Made by a program: the position numbers and the translations under genes. Under the pieces are notes generated by a model that did no database searches, had not been told where the DNA came from, and saw only the letters and a program-made list of their open reading frames with translations. Of a stretch of 64,000 nucleotides of DNA, positions 41,644 to 52,863 are shown in pieces. Every line of letters starts with the position of its first letter. Positions within the stretch are counted from its first letter, which is position 1. The stretch covers positions 2,356,001 through 2,420,000 of the forward strand of contig CBDAPQ010000005.1 of NCBI GenBank assembly GCA_965198485.1. Direction: 5' to 3'. The DNA is from RH-AL1 sp965198485 (GTDB lineage: Bacteria; Pseudomonadota; Alphaproteobacteria; Rhizobiales; Beijerinckiaceae).

Positions 41644-42804
41644 TCAGCCGAGGCGCTGCGCCATCGCCATGAGCCGCGGGCTGCGCTTCACCCGGCGCTT
41701 GATCCCTTGCCGCGCCAGAACCAGGGGCGCGGCGGCACGGCCGAGGACGCCGAAGCCGATGGCGGCGTCGAAGAGCGGGATCGGCTCGTCGCAGAGCGCC
41801 TGCTTATAGCGGGCCTCGCCCACGCCGAGGTCGAACGCCCGCAATCCCTGCGCGCAGCAGCGCGCGATGACGCGCGCGAGCAGCAGGTCGCCGGGGCTCG
41901 AGCGGGCGATCTCCACGTCGGCGTCGAACGAGTTGAACATGCCGCTCCAGCGCTCGCCGTGGGCAGCGCCGCCGTAGGTGGCGACGATCCGCGCGCCGGC
42001 GAAAAGTGCGTGGAGCTCGATGCCCGGCGGCTCGCTCGCGGACGCGCGCTCGATGAAGGCGCGCATGGCCGCGCTGCCGAACTCCGAGGCGATGCCGCGC
42101 TCGCGGAAGCGCGCGGTCTTCTGCGCCAGGAAGGCGTCGAGGATGGCGGCGCGCTCCGCTTGGCTCTCGGCAACGACGTAGCGGATCGCGCCCAGCGCCG
42201 CGAGCTTCGCCTCCTTCTTGCGGAGCTTCTTGCGCGTGTCCTTCGACAGCTTGGCGGCGAGCAGCGCTTCGTCCGACACCGGCAGTTCCGTGCCGTAGGC
42301 GGCGCTGGGGCTCTCGCAGTGCGGAAGAATCGCTAGCGGATTGGCCACGCCGGCGTAGGCGTGCGGCTGGTTGGAGAAGACGAACACGTCGGCGCCGCAG
42401 AGGCGCGCCGCCTCGCGGAGCAGCCGGCGCAGGCTCTCGCCGGTCCAGCCCGCCGTCGGTCGCAGCAGCGCGAGCTGCAGGTTGGCGTCCTTGCCCCCGA
42501 GGAGGCGCGCGACGGTGACCGGGCCGCGCCGCTCGACGCCGAGCGGGAGCAGGGCGACCGGCTCGCCGGCCTGGTCGCGGGCGAGCACGTAGCACGGCCG
42601 CTGCCCGGACGCGTGCCCCAGGGTCGCGGCCCAGGGTTCGAGGAAGCGGCGCGTCTGGTAGATCGAGCAGGGCGCCGTGCGTTCCAGCTCGGCCCACCCG
42701 GCCGCGACGGCGTCGGCTTCGGTATAGGCGTTCACCTGCGCGAAGGGCGCGGCCCGAGCCGCGACGGCGGGCGTGAAGGAGGGCGCGAGGACGTCGGCGA
42801 TCAT
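41644..42804 (-). CDS. GNAT-like acyltransferase of the CelD/BcsL (FemAB-like) type
   Basis: Encodes 386 residues. The segments SIYQTRRFLEPWAATLG, SKDTRKKLRKKEAKLAALG and FDLGVGEARYKQALCDEPIP are characteristic of the Acetyltransf_6 family found in exopolysaccharide and cellulose loci. It probably acylates sugar residues using an acyl-CoA. It lies between the Wzz-like gene and a polysaccharide deacetylase, both on the other strand. Confidence 0.85.
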   Translation of the reverse strand: MIADVLAPSFTPAVAARAAPFAQVNAYTEADAVAAGWAELERTAPCSIYQTRRFLEPWAATLGHASGQRPCYVLARDQAGEPVALLPLGVERRGPVTVARLLGGKDANLQLALLRPTAGWTGESLRRLLREAARLCGADVFVFSNQPHAYAGVANPLAILPHCESPSAAYGTELPVSDEALLAAKLSKDTRKKLRKKEAKLAALGAIRYVVAESQAERAAILDAFLAQKTARFRERGIASEFGSAAMRAFIERASASEPPGIELHALFAGARIVATYGGAAHGERWSGMFNSFDADVEIARSSPGDLLLARVIARCCAQGLRAFDLGVGEARYKQALCDEPIPLFDAAIGFGVLGRAAAPLVLARQGIKRRVKRSPRLMAMAQRLG

Positions 42805-42876
42805 GGCCGCGAGCTTGTCAACGAAACCTCAAGAAGCTGTTGCCAGATTGGCCAAAGGGATCGGGTCGGGGCGGGC

Positions 42877-43911
42877 ATGAAGGATCGGATCGTTGCCACC
42901 GGCTTCGCCTTCTTCAAGGCGACAGGGCTCCACGCGCGGCTTGCGCCGTGGACGCGCGGGCAGGGTGCCATCCTGACGCTGCACCACGTGCGGCCTTGGA
43001 CGGCGCGCGAGTTCGCGCCGAACCGGCTGCTCGAGATCGAACCGGATTTTCTCGACGCCGCGCTCGGCCGCATCCGCGCGCTCGGCTACGACCTCGTCTC
43101 GATGGACGAGGCGCTGCGGCGGCTTAGCGCTCCTGGAGGCCGACCCTTCGTCGCCGTCACGATCGACGACGGCTACCGCGACCTGCGCGATCACGCGCTG
43201 CCGATCCTCGAGCGTCACGGCGCGCCCTTCGCGGCCTTCATCGCGACGGGTTTCGCCGATCGTACCGCGCGACTGTGGTGGCTGGAGCTGGAGGAGGCGC
43301 TGCGCACCCTCGACCATGTCGACGCGAGTCTGGTCGGCACGCGCGCGGGCGTCGCGTCGCGGACGCCAGCGGAGAAGATGGCGGCGTTCCGCAGCCTCTA
43401 CTGGAGGCTGAGAGCCGGTCCCGAGGACGAGCTGCGGGAGGTCATCGGACGTCTGGCCGCCGCGGCCGGCATCGACGTCGCGGCGCTGCCGGCGGCGTTG
43501 TGCCTGGACTGGGCGGGGGTGCGCGCGCTCGCCCGCCATCCGCTCTGCACGATCGGCGCGCACACGGTCGCCCACCCGATGCTCGCCAAGCAGGAGGCGG
43601 CGAGCGCCCGCGCGAGCATGGCCGACGGACGTCGGGTGCTGGAGGACGAGATCGGCCGCCCGGTACGCCACATGGCGTACCCCGTCGGCGATGCGACCTC
43701 GGCCGGGCCGCGCGAATATGCGATGGCGGCCGAACTCGGCTTCGCCTCGGCGGTGACGACGCGGCCGGGTTTGATCTTCCCCGAGCACGCGGCGCGGCCG
43801 ACGGCGCTTCCGCGGCTGTCGCTGAACGGCAATTGGCAGAGCCTCGACGCGCTGGAGATCCTGCTGTCGGGCGCGCCCTTCGCGCTGTGGAACCGCGGTC
43901 GCGCCGTCTGA
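42877..43911 (+). CDS. Polysaccharide deacetylase family protein
   Basis: Encodes 344 residues from the ATG at 42877, preceded by GGGGCGGGC; the open frame before it is antisense to the acyltransferase gene. NodB-type motifs are present: TIDDGYRD (catalytic Asp pair) and AHTVAHPML (zinc His pair), plus a late MAYPVGD motif. It removes N- or O-acyl groups from a sugar polymer. There is no signal peptide, so it may act on cytoplasmic lipid-linked units. Confidence 0.9.
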   Translation: MKDRIVATGFAFFKATGLHARLAPWTRGQGAILTLHHVRPWTAREFAPNRLLEIEPDFLDAALGRIRALGYDLVSMDEALRRLSAPGGRPFVAVTIDDGYRDLRDHALPILERHGAPFAAFIATGFADRTARLWWLELEEALRTLDHVDASLVGTRAGVASRTPAEKMAAFRSLYWRLRAGPEDELREVIGRLAAAAGIDVAALPAALCLDWAGVRALARHPLCTIGAHTVAHPMLAKQEAASARASMADGRRVLEDEIGRPVRHMAYPVGDATSAGPREYAMAAELGFASAVTTRPGLIFPEHAARPTALPRLSLNGNWQSLDALEILLSGAPFALWNRGRAV

Positions 43912-43991
43912 TCACTCGGTCGTGTCAAGCCAGGGATGGCTGCTACCTTTCCGCTCGTGCCCGAGCGCGGCAAGCAGTCTATGAAGGTCGC

Positions 43992-44462
43992 ATGTCCAAC
44001 CGCCTGCCCGTCCCGACCATCCGCCTCCTGCTGATCACGGCGGCGCTCGCCGTCGGCGGCCCGACCCTCGCGCAGGTCGGACCCGTGCCGGGCGACGAGG
44101 GCGCGATCCAGGCCTATCTCGCCCTGTGGTCGCACAACAGCGACATCACGGCGGCGGCGGTCGATCGCTTCTACGCGCCCGAGGTCGTCTATTACGGCAA
44201 GCGCCTGACACGGGCGCAGGTGCTGGCCGACAAGCTGCGCTACATCAAGGCCTGGCCGGTGCGCGAGTACAGCGAGGTGCCGGGCAGCATCCAGGCGCGC
44301 TGCAATGGCGATCGCAGCCTTTGCCGCGTCAGCGTCGTCATGACGTGGCGCCGCTTCGCGCGCGACGCCGAAGTCTCGCTGGGGCGCGCCCGTATCAGCT
44401 TCGATTTCGTGCCCGTCGAAGGAGGCCGCAAGATCGCGCGCGAGTCGGCGCGTAACCTCTAG
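43992..44462 (+). CDS. Secreted NTF2-like hypothetical protein
   Basis: Encodes 156 residues with a signal peptide (PTIRLLLITAALAVGGPTLAQ). The mature part, DEGAIQAYLALWSHNSDITAAAVDRFYAPEVVYYGK..., has the helix-strand layout of NTF2/SnoaL-like domains, with LTRAQVLADKLRYIKAWPVR after it. Two cysteines (RCNGDRSLCR) could form a disulfide. No enzyme assignment is possible. It precedes the hydrolase gene by 45 bases. Confidence 0.65.
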   Translation: MSNRLPVPTIRLLLITAALAVGGPTLAQVGPVPGDEGAIQAYLALWSHNSDITAAAVDRFYAPEVVYYGKRLTRAQVLADKLRYIKAWPVREYSEVPGSIQARCNGDRSLCRVSVVMTWRRFARDAEVSLGRARISFDFVPVEGGRKIARESARNL

Positions 44463-44507
44463 AGGCGGAGTGGTTGCAAGGCCCGCCCCGCCTGCTATCC
44501 CGACGCC

Positions 44508-45059
44508 ATGCGTACAGCCGATGTCGACATCCTGATCGTGCCGGGCCTCGCCGGCGGCACCCCCGACCACTGGTATTCCCGCTGGGAACAGAAGCTGCCC
44601 ACCGCGCGCCGCGTCATGCAGGAGGATTGGGACCATGCCGACCTGCCGGCTTGGACGGCCGAGCTCGTAGGCGCGATCGAGGCGGCGACGAAGCCGACGA
44701 TCCTCGTCGCCCACAGCCTGGGCGTGACGACCGTCGCCCACGCCGCCCATCGCGTCGCCGAGCGGGTCGCCGGCGCTTTCCTGGTGGCCGCGCCTTCCGT
44801 CGCCATGCTGCGGACGTTGGCGGCCGTGGATCCCGCTTTCGCCGATCTGCCGAAGGGGCCGCTGCCGTTCCCCGCAATCCTCGTCGCCAGCCGCGACGAT
44901 CCCTATGGGTCCTACGAGGACAGCGAGGCTCTCGCCAAGACATGGGGCGTCGAGCTGGTCGACGCCGGCGCCTCCGGGCACCTCAACGACGAGAGCGGAC
45001 ACGGCCCTTGGCCCGAGGGGCTGATGCGCTTCGCCAGCTTCCTGAAATCCCTCTCCTGA
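44508..45059 (+). CDS. RBBP9/YdeN-type alpha/beta hydrolase
   Basis: Encodes 183 residues. The nucleophile Ser70 is in VAHSLGV, the acid Asp in ILVASRDDPYGSYED, and the His in GASGHLNDESG, as expected for the RBBP9 family of small serine hydrolases. IVPGLAGGTPDHWYSRWEQ is a family hallmark. It lies seven bases before the beta-lactamase-family gene and is probably cotranscribed. Confidence 0.9.
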   Translation: MRTADVDILIVPGLAGGTPDHWYSRWEQKLPTARRVMQEDWDHADLPAWTAELVGAIEAATKPTILVAHSLGVTTVAHAAHRVAERVAGAFLVAAPSVAMLRTLAAVDPAFADLPKGPLPFPAILVASRDDPYGSYEDSEALAKTWGVELVDAGASGHLNDESGHGPWPEGLMRFASFLKSLS

Positions 45060-45066
45060 GACGGCG

Positions 45067-46293
45067 ATGATGAGCGACACCGACGGCCGTCTCGCCGGTC
45101 TCGCGGGCTTCTCCGCCGCGCGTCTCACGCGCATCGAGAACTTCTTCAGCGTCGAGGTCGCACGCGGCCTGATTCCCGGCGCCGTGCTGCTCATCGAGCG
45201 CAAGGGCGAGACGGTGCTGAAACGCGCCTGGGGTTATCGCAACCGCGCCTCCGGCGCGCCGATGACGCTCGACACGATCTTCCGCATTCACTCAATGACC
45301 AAGCCGCTGGTCTCGCTCGCGGCCGTCATGCTGGCCGGCGAAGGCCGCCTGCACCTGTCGCAGCCGATCGCCGATTTCATCCCGGCCTTCGCCGACGTGC
45401 GCGTGCTGGTGCAGGGCCGCGAGGTCGAGCCGGTGCGCCCGCCCTCCGTGCACGACCTGCTGCGCCACACGGCCGGGCTGATCTACGAGCGCAACGGCGG
45501 CCCCGTCGCGCCGCTCTACGCCGCGGCCGATGCCGGCGCTCCCGATGTCGACAACGAGGCCTTTGCCGATCGTCTGGCCGCCCTGCCGCTGGCGCACCAG
45601 CCGGGCACGGTCTGGGAATACGGCTACGCCACGGAGGTCCTCGGACGGGTCGTCGAGGTGGTGGCGGGGCGCTCGCTCGGCGCCGTGCTGCGCCAGCGGC
45701 TTATCGCGCCGATCGGGATGGTCGACACCGGCTTTTACGTGCCCGATACCGACGAACACGGCCGCATTGCCGAGCCCTTCGTCGGGGAAGCCCTGCCCGG
45801 CGATCGGCCCTTCGCCGATCCGCGCCGCGAGCCGCTGCTGGAGGCCGGCGGCGCGGGCCTCGTCTCGACGCTCGACGATTACGCCGCCTTCTGCCGTATG
45901 CTGCTCGCCGGCGGCATGACGGCCAACGAGCTGTTCCTCTCCAAGGCGACGCTGCGGTGGGCGACCGCCGACCACATAGGGCCGGACTCTGGCATCGTGC
46001 TGGCACCGGGCTCGATGCTCGAGCCGGGTTACGGCTTCGGGCTCGGGTTCGCGGTACGCCGCGCCGAGGGTGCCGCACCCTTCCCCGGCTCGGTCGGAGA
46101 GATCATGTGGACCGGCATGGCCGACACGATGTTCTGGGTCGATCCCGCCGAGGACCTCTTCGTTGTCTTCATGGCGCAGGCGCCTCGCCAGCGCTTCCGC
46201 CATCGCGCCGTAATCAAGGCGATGGTCTACGACGCGCTTGTGGGTCGGCGCGGGCTCAAGGCGGAGAAGCGAGGGCGCAAGGGCGAGGATTAG
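45067..46293 (+). CDS. Serine beta-lactamase-fold hydrolase (class C-like)
   Basis: Encodes 408 residues. The SxxK motif is S76-M-T-K79 in RIHSMTKPL, the second motif is in WEYGYATEVLGRVVE, and the late MWTGMADTMFWVDP region corresponds to the KTG-like strand but without a Lys. There is no signal peptide, so it is more likely an esterase or peptidase than an antibiotic-resistance enzyme. The gene starts ATG ATG, either of which may be used. Confidence 0.88.
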   Translation: MMSDTDGRLAGLAGFSAARLTRIENFFSVEVARGLIPGAVLLIERKGETVLKRAWGYRNRASGAPMTLDTIFRIHSMTKPLVSLAAVMLAGEGRLHLSQPIADFIPAFADVRVLVQGREVEPVRPPSVHDLLRHTAGLIYERNGGPVAPLYAAADAGAPDVDNEAFADRLAALPLAHQPGTVWEYGYATEVLGRVVEVVAGRSLGAVLRQRLIAPIGMVDTGFYVPDTDEHGRIAEPFVGEALPGDRPFADPRREPLLEAGGAGLVSTLDDYAAFCRMLLAGGMTANELFLSKATLRWATADHIGPDSGIVLAPGSMLEPGYGFGLGFAVRRAEGAAPFPGSVGEIMWTGMADTMFWVDPAEDLFVVFMAQAPRQRFRHRAVIKAMVYDALVGRRGLKAEKRGRKGED

Positions 46294-46313
46294 CGCGGGT
46301 CCCGCGCTCGGCC

Positions 46314-46560
46314 TCACTTCGAGATCGCTTCCAGCGTCCGCCCGTGCGTCTCCACGCCGAGCTTCAGCACCAGCACAGCCGCCACGGCGTACCTGCGCCG
46401 AGCGCGAAGACGGCGGGCTGGCCGACGTCCTCGATCAGCGCGCCAACGTCGATCGGGCCGGCGACGGCGCCGACCCGGCGGCCGCAGGCGGAGGCGAAGC
46501 CGGCGCCGGTCGAACGGGCGCGTGGAGTAGAGCTCGGGCTTATGGGCGCCGGATTACATC
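46314..46560 (-). pseudogene. Remnant of a major facilitator (sugar transporter-like) gene
   Basis: Read on the minus strand in three frames, this stretch spells a broken MFS C-terminus: KPELYSTR, then (shift) STGAGFASACGRRVGAVAGP and GALIEDVGQPAVFALGAG, then (shift) YAVAAVLVLKLGVETHGRTL ending EAISK and TGA at 46314. These match the ELYPTR...GAGFASA...VETKGRTLEE pattern of metabolite/H+ symporters in order. Two or more indels and the loss of the first 85 percent show true decay. It begins three bases after the stop of the next broken gene. Confidence 0.7.
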
Positions 46561-46562
46561 GT

Positions 46563-48303
46563 TCAGGGCGCAGCGCGCTCGCCAACGCATTTGCCGTCGA
46601 TCGCAATCCGGACTCTTCGACACAATCGTGTCCAATCGTCGAAGTCGATGTCCCAGGTGGAGCTGGGCCTGTTGCCAAAGCGGCCGAGGTAGCCGGTGAA
46701 CAGCCCATCTTCGATCTCGATGACGTCGCGTCGCACATCGGGCGCCGTCGACAGGATCGCCAGGCTTCGCAGCCAGAGGAGCTGCACGGGGCCGTGGCTG
46801 CGCAGGCGCGAATGAAGCTCGCGCACGACATCGGCGCTCGTGTCGTAGTCTTGAGTACAAACACTTTCTCGGCAGACGCCAAGTCGGCGAGAAACTTGTC
46901 TTTCAGATAAGTCAGGCGGCGACTCATCTTCGAAAAGTGTTCGTCCCCGTCAACCTCGTGCCGCGTCACCCAGGTGTGGAATGCAAATCCCCAGCGGCGA
47001 TCCCTGAGGTAGTATTCGTCATCCTTCCACAATGCCATCTCGGTGTTCGCCTCCGCGCCGAAACCGTCGAACCCGCTTGCGAGCGCTTCGCATAGCAGTT
47101 CGGGCTCCACGAAATTCCAGCGGAAGAGGCCGAGGGGCTCCGCGCCGAAGCGGCGCTGCACCAGACCTAGTTCGCAGTCCTGGCCCAAGCTCTCGAAGCC
47201 AAGCAGGAGGCGGCGCATGGCATCGTCTTCCACGAGTCCGACATCTTGACGCTGCGGGTCCGCTTGGGACGCCGCATCATGGTTCGACCGGAACGCCTTC
47301 TCCATACGAGCCAGGCCCAGATGCTGGGATGCACCGGGATAGTCCGGCCGGCGTGCGATCAGGTCGATGAAACCGTCGATTGCCGCGTCCCATTTCTCCA
47401 CCTTCAGGGCATGGAGGGCGGCGGCAAATTTCAGGTGACAATCCTCGGGGAAGCTTATCAGGGCTTCTTTGAGACGCGCGCCCGCCTCCACATAGCGTCC
47501 GCACCGAAGCAAGCTGTCGACCAAGCCGTGCGCGACAGAAGCGTCGGCCGGTTGCCGCCTCCTAAGGCAGGAGAATAGGAAGCGGCTTTCCTCGGGGCAG
47601 TGAACCAGCCGCTCGTTCGCGGCAGCTTTGGCGGCATCGACGAGCGGCGCGTCTGACGCAAAGGCATGCGTCTCCAACAAGGATGTGGCGCGATCCCACT
47701 GATGGCGGCGAAGCGCGAAGAGCGTCGTCATAAGGCCGAGCCGCGGGTCGCACGGATGTTGAAGCAAGGCCGCCGGAAGCTCCGCCTCGGCTTCGTCGAT
47801 CCGTGACAGTTGGAGGAGCATCTCGAGGTACCCGGTCCACCAACGCGGCTCATCGGGCTGCAGCTGAATCATCCGCTGTCGCAGCGACAAACCGGCCTCC
47901 CCGTCGTCAAGGCGATCCACGATGCGTATCGCCTCCGTGACGGCGATCAGGTCCTCGGGAAAGCGAAGCATGGCGGCGTCGATCAGGACGCGAGCGTCGT
48001 GAAGACGACCCATCTCACGAAGGTTGGCGGCCTCGCCGCTCCAGCCCATCGTTTCGTTCGGCCAGCGCGATCTCAGTTGGTGCCAGCGCTCGGCCGCTAA
48101 GGCGTATCGGCCAGAATTATGCGCGCTCAAGGCATGCTGCCGTACCATGGCGAGGTTGGATCGCCGCTTCGCGATCCAACGGCGATGAAGCCGTCGGCCT
48201 CCTCGAAGCGGCCTTGCTCGACGAGCAGGCGCGCCCGCCTCGTTCGTAATGAGGAGATCACGCGCGGAAGCACCCAAAGGTGGCGAGGCTCCCAGATATC
48301 CAT
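46563..48303 (-). pseudogene. TPR protein with a C-terminal DUF1796-like domain, two frameshifts
   Basis: The gene can be read from the ATG at 48303 (MDIWEPRHLWVLPRVISSLR) to the stop at 46563 with two shifts. The first, between about 48150 and 48195, joins EQGRFEEADGFIAVG to MVRQHALSAHNSGRYALAAERW. The second is at 46851, where restoring one A in CTCAAGAC gives VFVLKDYDTSADVVRELHSR. The corrected protein is 580 residues: tetratricopeptide repeats to about residue 370, then a domain beginning LLGFESLGQDCELGLVQRRF that resembles DUF1796. Both shifts are single-base losses. It could be a pseudogene or an intact gene with assembly errors. It is downstream of trpB on the same strand. Confidence 0.7.
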
Positions 48304-48423
48304 TGACGTAGTGCCTCGCGCTCTTCTTGGATGAGCGACCCTTGCGTCATCTAGCGCATGACATGCACCGCGTCATTCATGTGCCGACGAGCGCGTACTC
48401 TGTGTCACCGGGCGCCGTTTACG

Positions 48424-49673
<1,250 letters not shown>

Positions 49674-49677
<4 letters not shown>

Positions 49678-52600
49678 GGGAGGGCCTGCGGGGTCTGGGG
49701 AGAGGGCGGTCTACCCGATCGGCGCTCGCGATCCAAGGCATCTAGCATAGGGCGCCGCGACGCATCGTCCTCGCGGTTCGGCGTGCCGTTCCGGCGGGGC
49801 ACGGCGAGCCCGTAATAGTCCTCCACGATCCTGGGATAGACTGCCGCCGTCTTCGGCGGATCGGTGCGATGCTCGGCAAAGGGCAGCGACAGGATGCGGT
49901 CGTTGAGGCCAGCGGGGTCGTCGATCGAGGTCAGCGGCAGGACGAAGCCGAAGCCGGCGCGGTTCACGCGCTCGGCCTGGGCGCCGATGTCGAAGACCAC
50001 GGGAGGTACGCGCAGACGGAAGGCCAGCGAGAGCGTGTAGCAGAAGGTCTCCGGCCAGATCGAAGGCAGGAGGATGCAGGTGGGCCGTGCCGCCACGATC
50101 AGCCTGGTCGCCTCGGCGTCGTCGCGGTAACGGCCGGTTTCCTCGACACCCGCGGCTTGCAACGCCGCGCTCACGTCCGAGTAGCCGATGACGTGGAAGC
50201 GGATCGGCAATCCGCGGATCTGCGCGTCACGGGCGAGGCTCAGCAGGACGCGCGAGCCCTTGTGTGCGCCGATGGCGCCAACGACGACCACGCTCACGTG
50301 CGCGGGATCAGGCGCCGCGGCGACCATCTCGGGCGCGCCGGTGACGTCCTCCTCGTGCGGCCGTAAGGTGATGGCGTAGGTCGCGCCCGCCCTGGCGAGC
50401 CGGTCCGCGATGTCCCGCGAGGGCGCAAACACCGCCTGCGCGCCGTTTAGGAAGGCCTCGTACGTTTCCCGCCGCACCGCAGGGTCGAGCGCCTCGGGAT
50501 AGCTGCGGTCGTCCCTGACGCAGAGGCGGCAGGCCTCGACGTCGGGAAGCCCGCAGTAAAGCCCGTTCGTCAGCACCAGGTCGTTGCGGTGGCACACCAC
50601 GGAATAGTCATGCAGCGTGAAGAAGTAGGGCAGGCCACTCTCGCGCACGAGCGCGAACAGGCTCGTCGCGGCCTCCCAGTCGAAGCCGACCACCGAATGC
50701 ATGTGGATCGCCATCGGCGAAAGCCAGCCCAGGAACTCGTTCAGCAGATCGCGGATCTGATGGAAGGAGGTCGGCAGCAGGTTGGGCAGGAACGGCGCGT
50801 CGGACGCGTCGGAGGTGACCTCCACGCTCCAGCGATCGTCGACGCCGACCCGCAGGTGGATGACGGCGACGCCCTCCTCCCGTAGCCGCGCCTCGAGATG
50901 ACGAACATGGGTGAGGATCCCGCCGGCGAGCGCGTGCGAGACGAAGACCATCACGCGGGGGCCGGCGTAGCGGGCCAGGCGCTTCAGGTCGAGCCGCATG
51001 CGTCCGCGTCGGCCCGGATCGGCGCGCAGGTGGAGATCGACGCGACCGGTGTAGTCGGGATGCTTGGCCTGGAGCGCCTTCTGCCCGGGTCCGTATTCGG
51101 CGGCCGTCAGGTCCGCGAAGGAGACTTCGCCGCGGTGATAGGCGAAGATATCCTCCGCCAGCACGTTGCGAAAGCCGGCCTTGGCGCCGCGCAGGCAGAA
51201 GTCGTTTTCCTCGCCGTAGCCGAGGCCGAATGCCTCCTCGTCGAAGAGGCCGATGGCCTCGCGGCTGGTCCGGCTCATGAAGAAGCAGTAGCCGACGCCC
51301 GTCGCCACGTCGCTGACGCGGCCGCCATTGGCTTGCGCGGCGAGGCGGTCAAGCGTCGGCGCGTCGACTTCCGGCTCGACGATGTTGTTAAGGTTGACGA
51401 GCGGATACGAGCAGATCGTCGCGTTGTTTGAAGACGGGGTGATGGTGGCGATCGTCGGATCGTGGCGAGCGTGCGCCGCCATCCGGTCGAGCCAATCACC
51501 GAAGACGAGCGCATCGGCGTTCAGCAGCACGACCTCCTTGTCGGGGAAGGCGCGCAGGGCACGATTGCAGGTCTTCACGAAGCCCAGGTTGCTGGGGTTG
51601 GTTTCGTAGGAGAAGAGGCCCTGGCCGGCGAGACGCTCGAGCTCGGCGACCAAGGAGGCATCGGGCGATCGATCGTTGACGAGGTGGAGCGCGAAGCGCG
51701 TCGTTTGCCGGGCGCTCAGGACGGCGTAGACCGCGGCGAGCGTCTCGTCGTAGCCGCGATAGACCGGGATGACGACAATCCAATCCGCCCCGCGCGTGTC
51801 GGCGGCAGGTCGCGCACGGCTCCAGTCGGCGGGCGCGCGCATCGCAGGATAGGGGCGCGTGCCGACGGGATTGCCGCGAAGCCCCCGCGCCCTGCCAACG
51901 GTCAGGTAATGGTAGAACGGGTTGACCTTGGAGACGGCGAGCTCGGGGTTTTGGTCGAGATAGTAGCGGCTGTCGAAGAGCGGGTGCGGATCGCGCCGCT
52001 CGCGCCAGCCATGTTCCAGGAAGTGCTTCAGCGGATCGAGACCGGCCTCGCGCACGTCGGCCTGCCGCGCGAGGTAATAGGCCCGGTCGAACTCCGGCTC
52101 GACCACGCGGCGGATCTCGCTCGCGGGAACGGGCGGCTCCGCCGATGCCGCCTCGAAAGGGGCGGTGCGAAGCCGGCGCTGCGAGCACCAATGATAGAAC
52201 GGGCTCACGCCGAGCGCGGCGACGAAGTGGTTCTCCTCGACGTAGCGGCTGGGATCGAAATGCGGGCTCGGCGACAATCCTTTCCGCCATCCTTCGGCGA
52301 GATAGTGGGCGATGGGATCCCCGGATGGGACACCGCCCTGCAGGACGTAGAAGGCAAGATCGAAATGTTCGGCGACGACGCCGCGCTGCACGGCGAGGAA
52401 GCTTTGGGGTGTCGCCGGCCTCGTCGGCAGCCCGGAGGATGCGGCGCCGGCCGCAACCCAGTGCGCGAGCGGATCGATGGCGGCGCCGTCAAGATGATAG
52501 TCGCGATAGAACAAGGTGTTGAAGGTCGCCGACGGGTTTCGGCCCTCGCGCCAGCCGTGCCCCGCGAAATGAGAGAATGGGTCGATCCCGGTGGCCGCGA

Positions 52601-52718
52601 CGTCGGCGTAGGAGCGGCAGTAATAGGCGTCGTCGAAGAAGGCACGCTCGCCTCTAGGCTTGACGCCGACGAGAGACGTGAACGCCCTAAGCAGCGGGGA
52701 AGCCACCATGATCCTCAT
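49674..52718 (-). CDS. Large two-domain glycosyltransferase (GT2 + GT4) with N-terminal repeats
   Basis: Encodes 1014 residues from the ATG at 52718 (an in-frame ATG at 52709 is possible). Residues 27-283 contain about four copies of an FD..YY...DP..H....GWR.G..P unit (for example GIDPFSHFAGHGWREGRNP). Residues 312-600 are a GT-A domain (DWIVVIPVYRGYDETLAAVY, NPSNLGFVKTCNRALRAF, VLLNADALV). The C-terminal third is GT-B like, with VVVGAIGAHKGSRVLLSLAR. It probably builds a surface glycan. Its stop overlaps the trpB start. Confidence 0.88.
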
Positions 52719-52863
52719 TGTGTCGTGCGCGACGCCTCTGCCGCCGGAGAATAGCAAAAGGCGCCGCCGCAAGAGCGCCCGGTGCGCCGGCCTGTCAAGA
52801 ATGCCAGCGCATGGCCGATGCGAGCGGTCGTGACCCCATCGCCTCGCACCCGCCCTGCTTGGA

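Noticed and set aside
42361..42876. N-terminal extension of the polysaccharide deacetylase
   Set aside because: It is antisense to the acyltransferase gene and lacks structure; the family start is the ATG at 42877.
45067..46293. Antibiotic-resistance beta-lactamase
   Set aside because: It has SxxK but no signal peptide and no Lys-Thr-Gly motif; an esterase or peptidase role is more likely.
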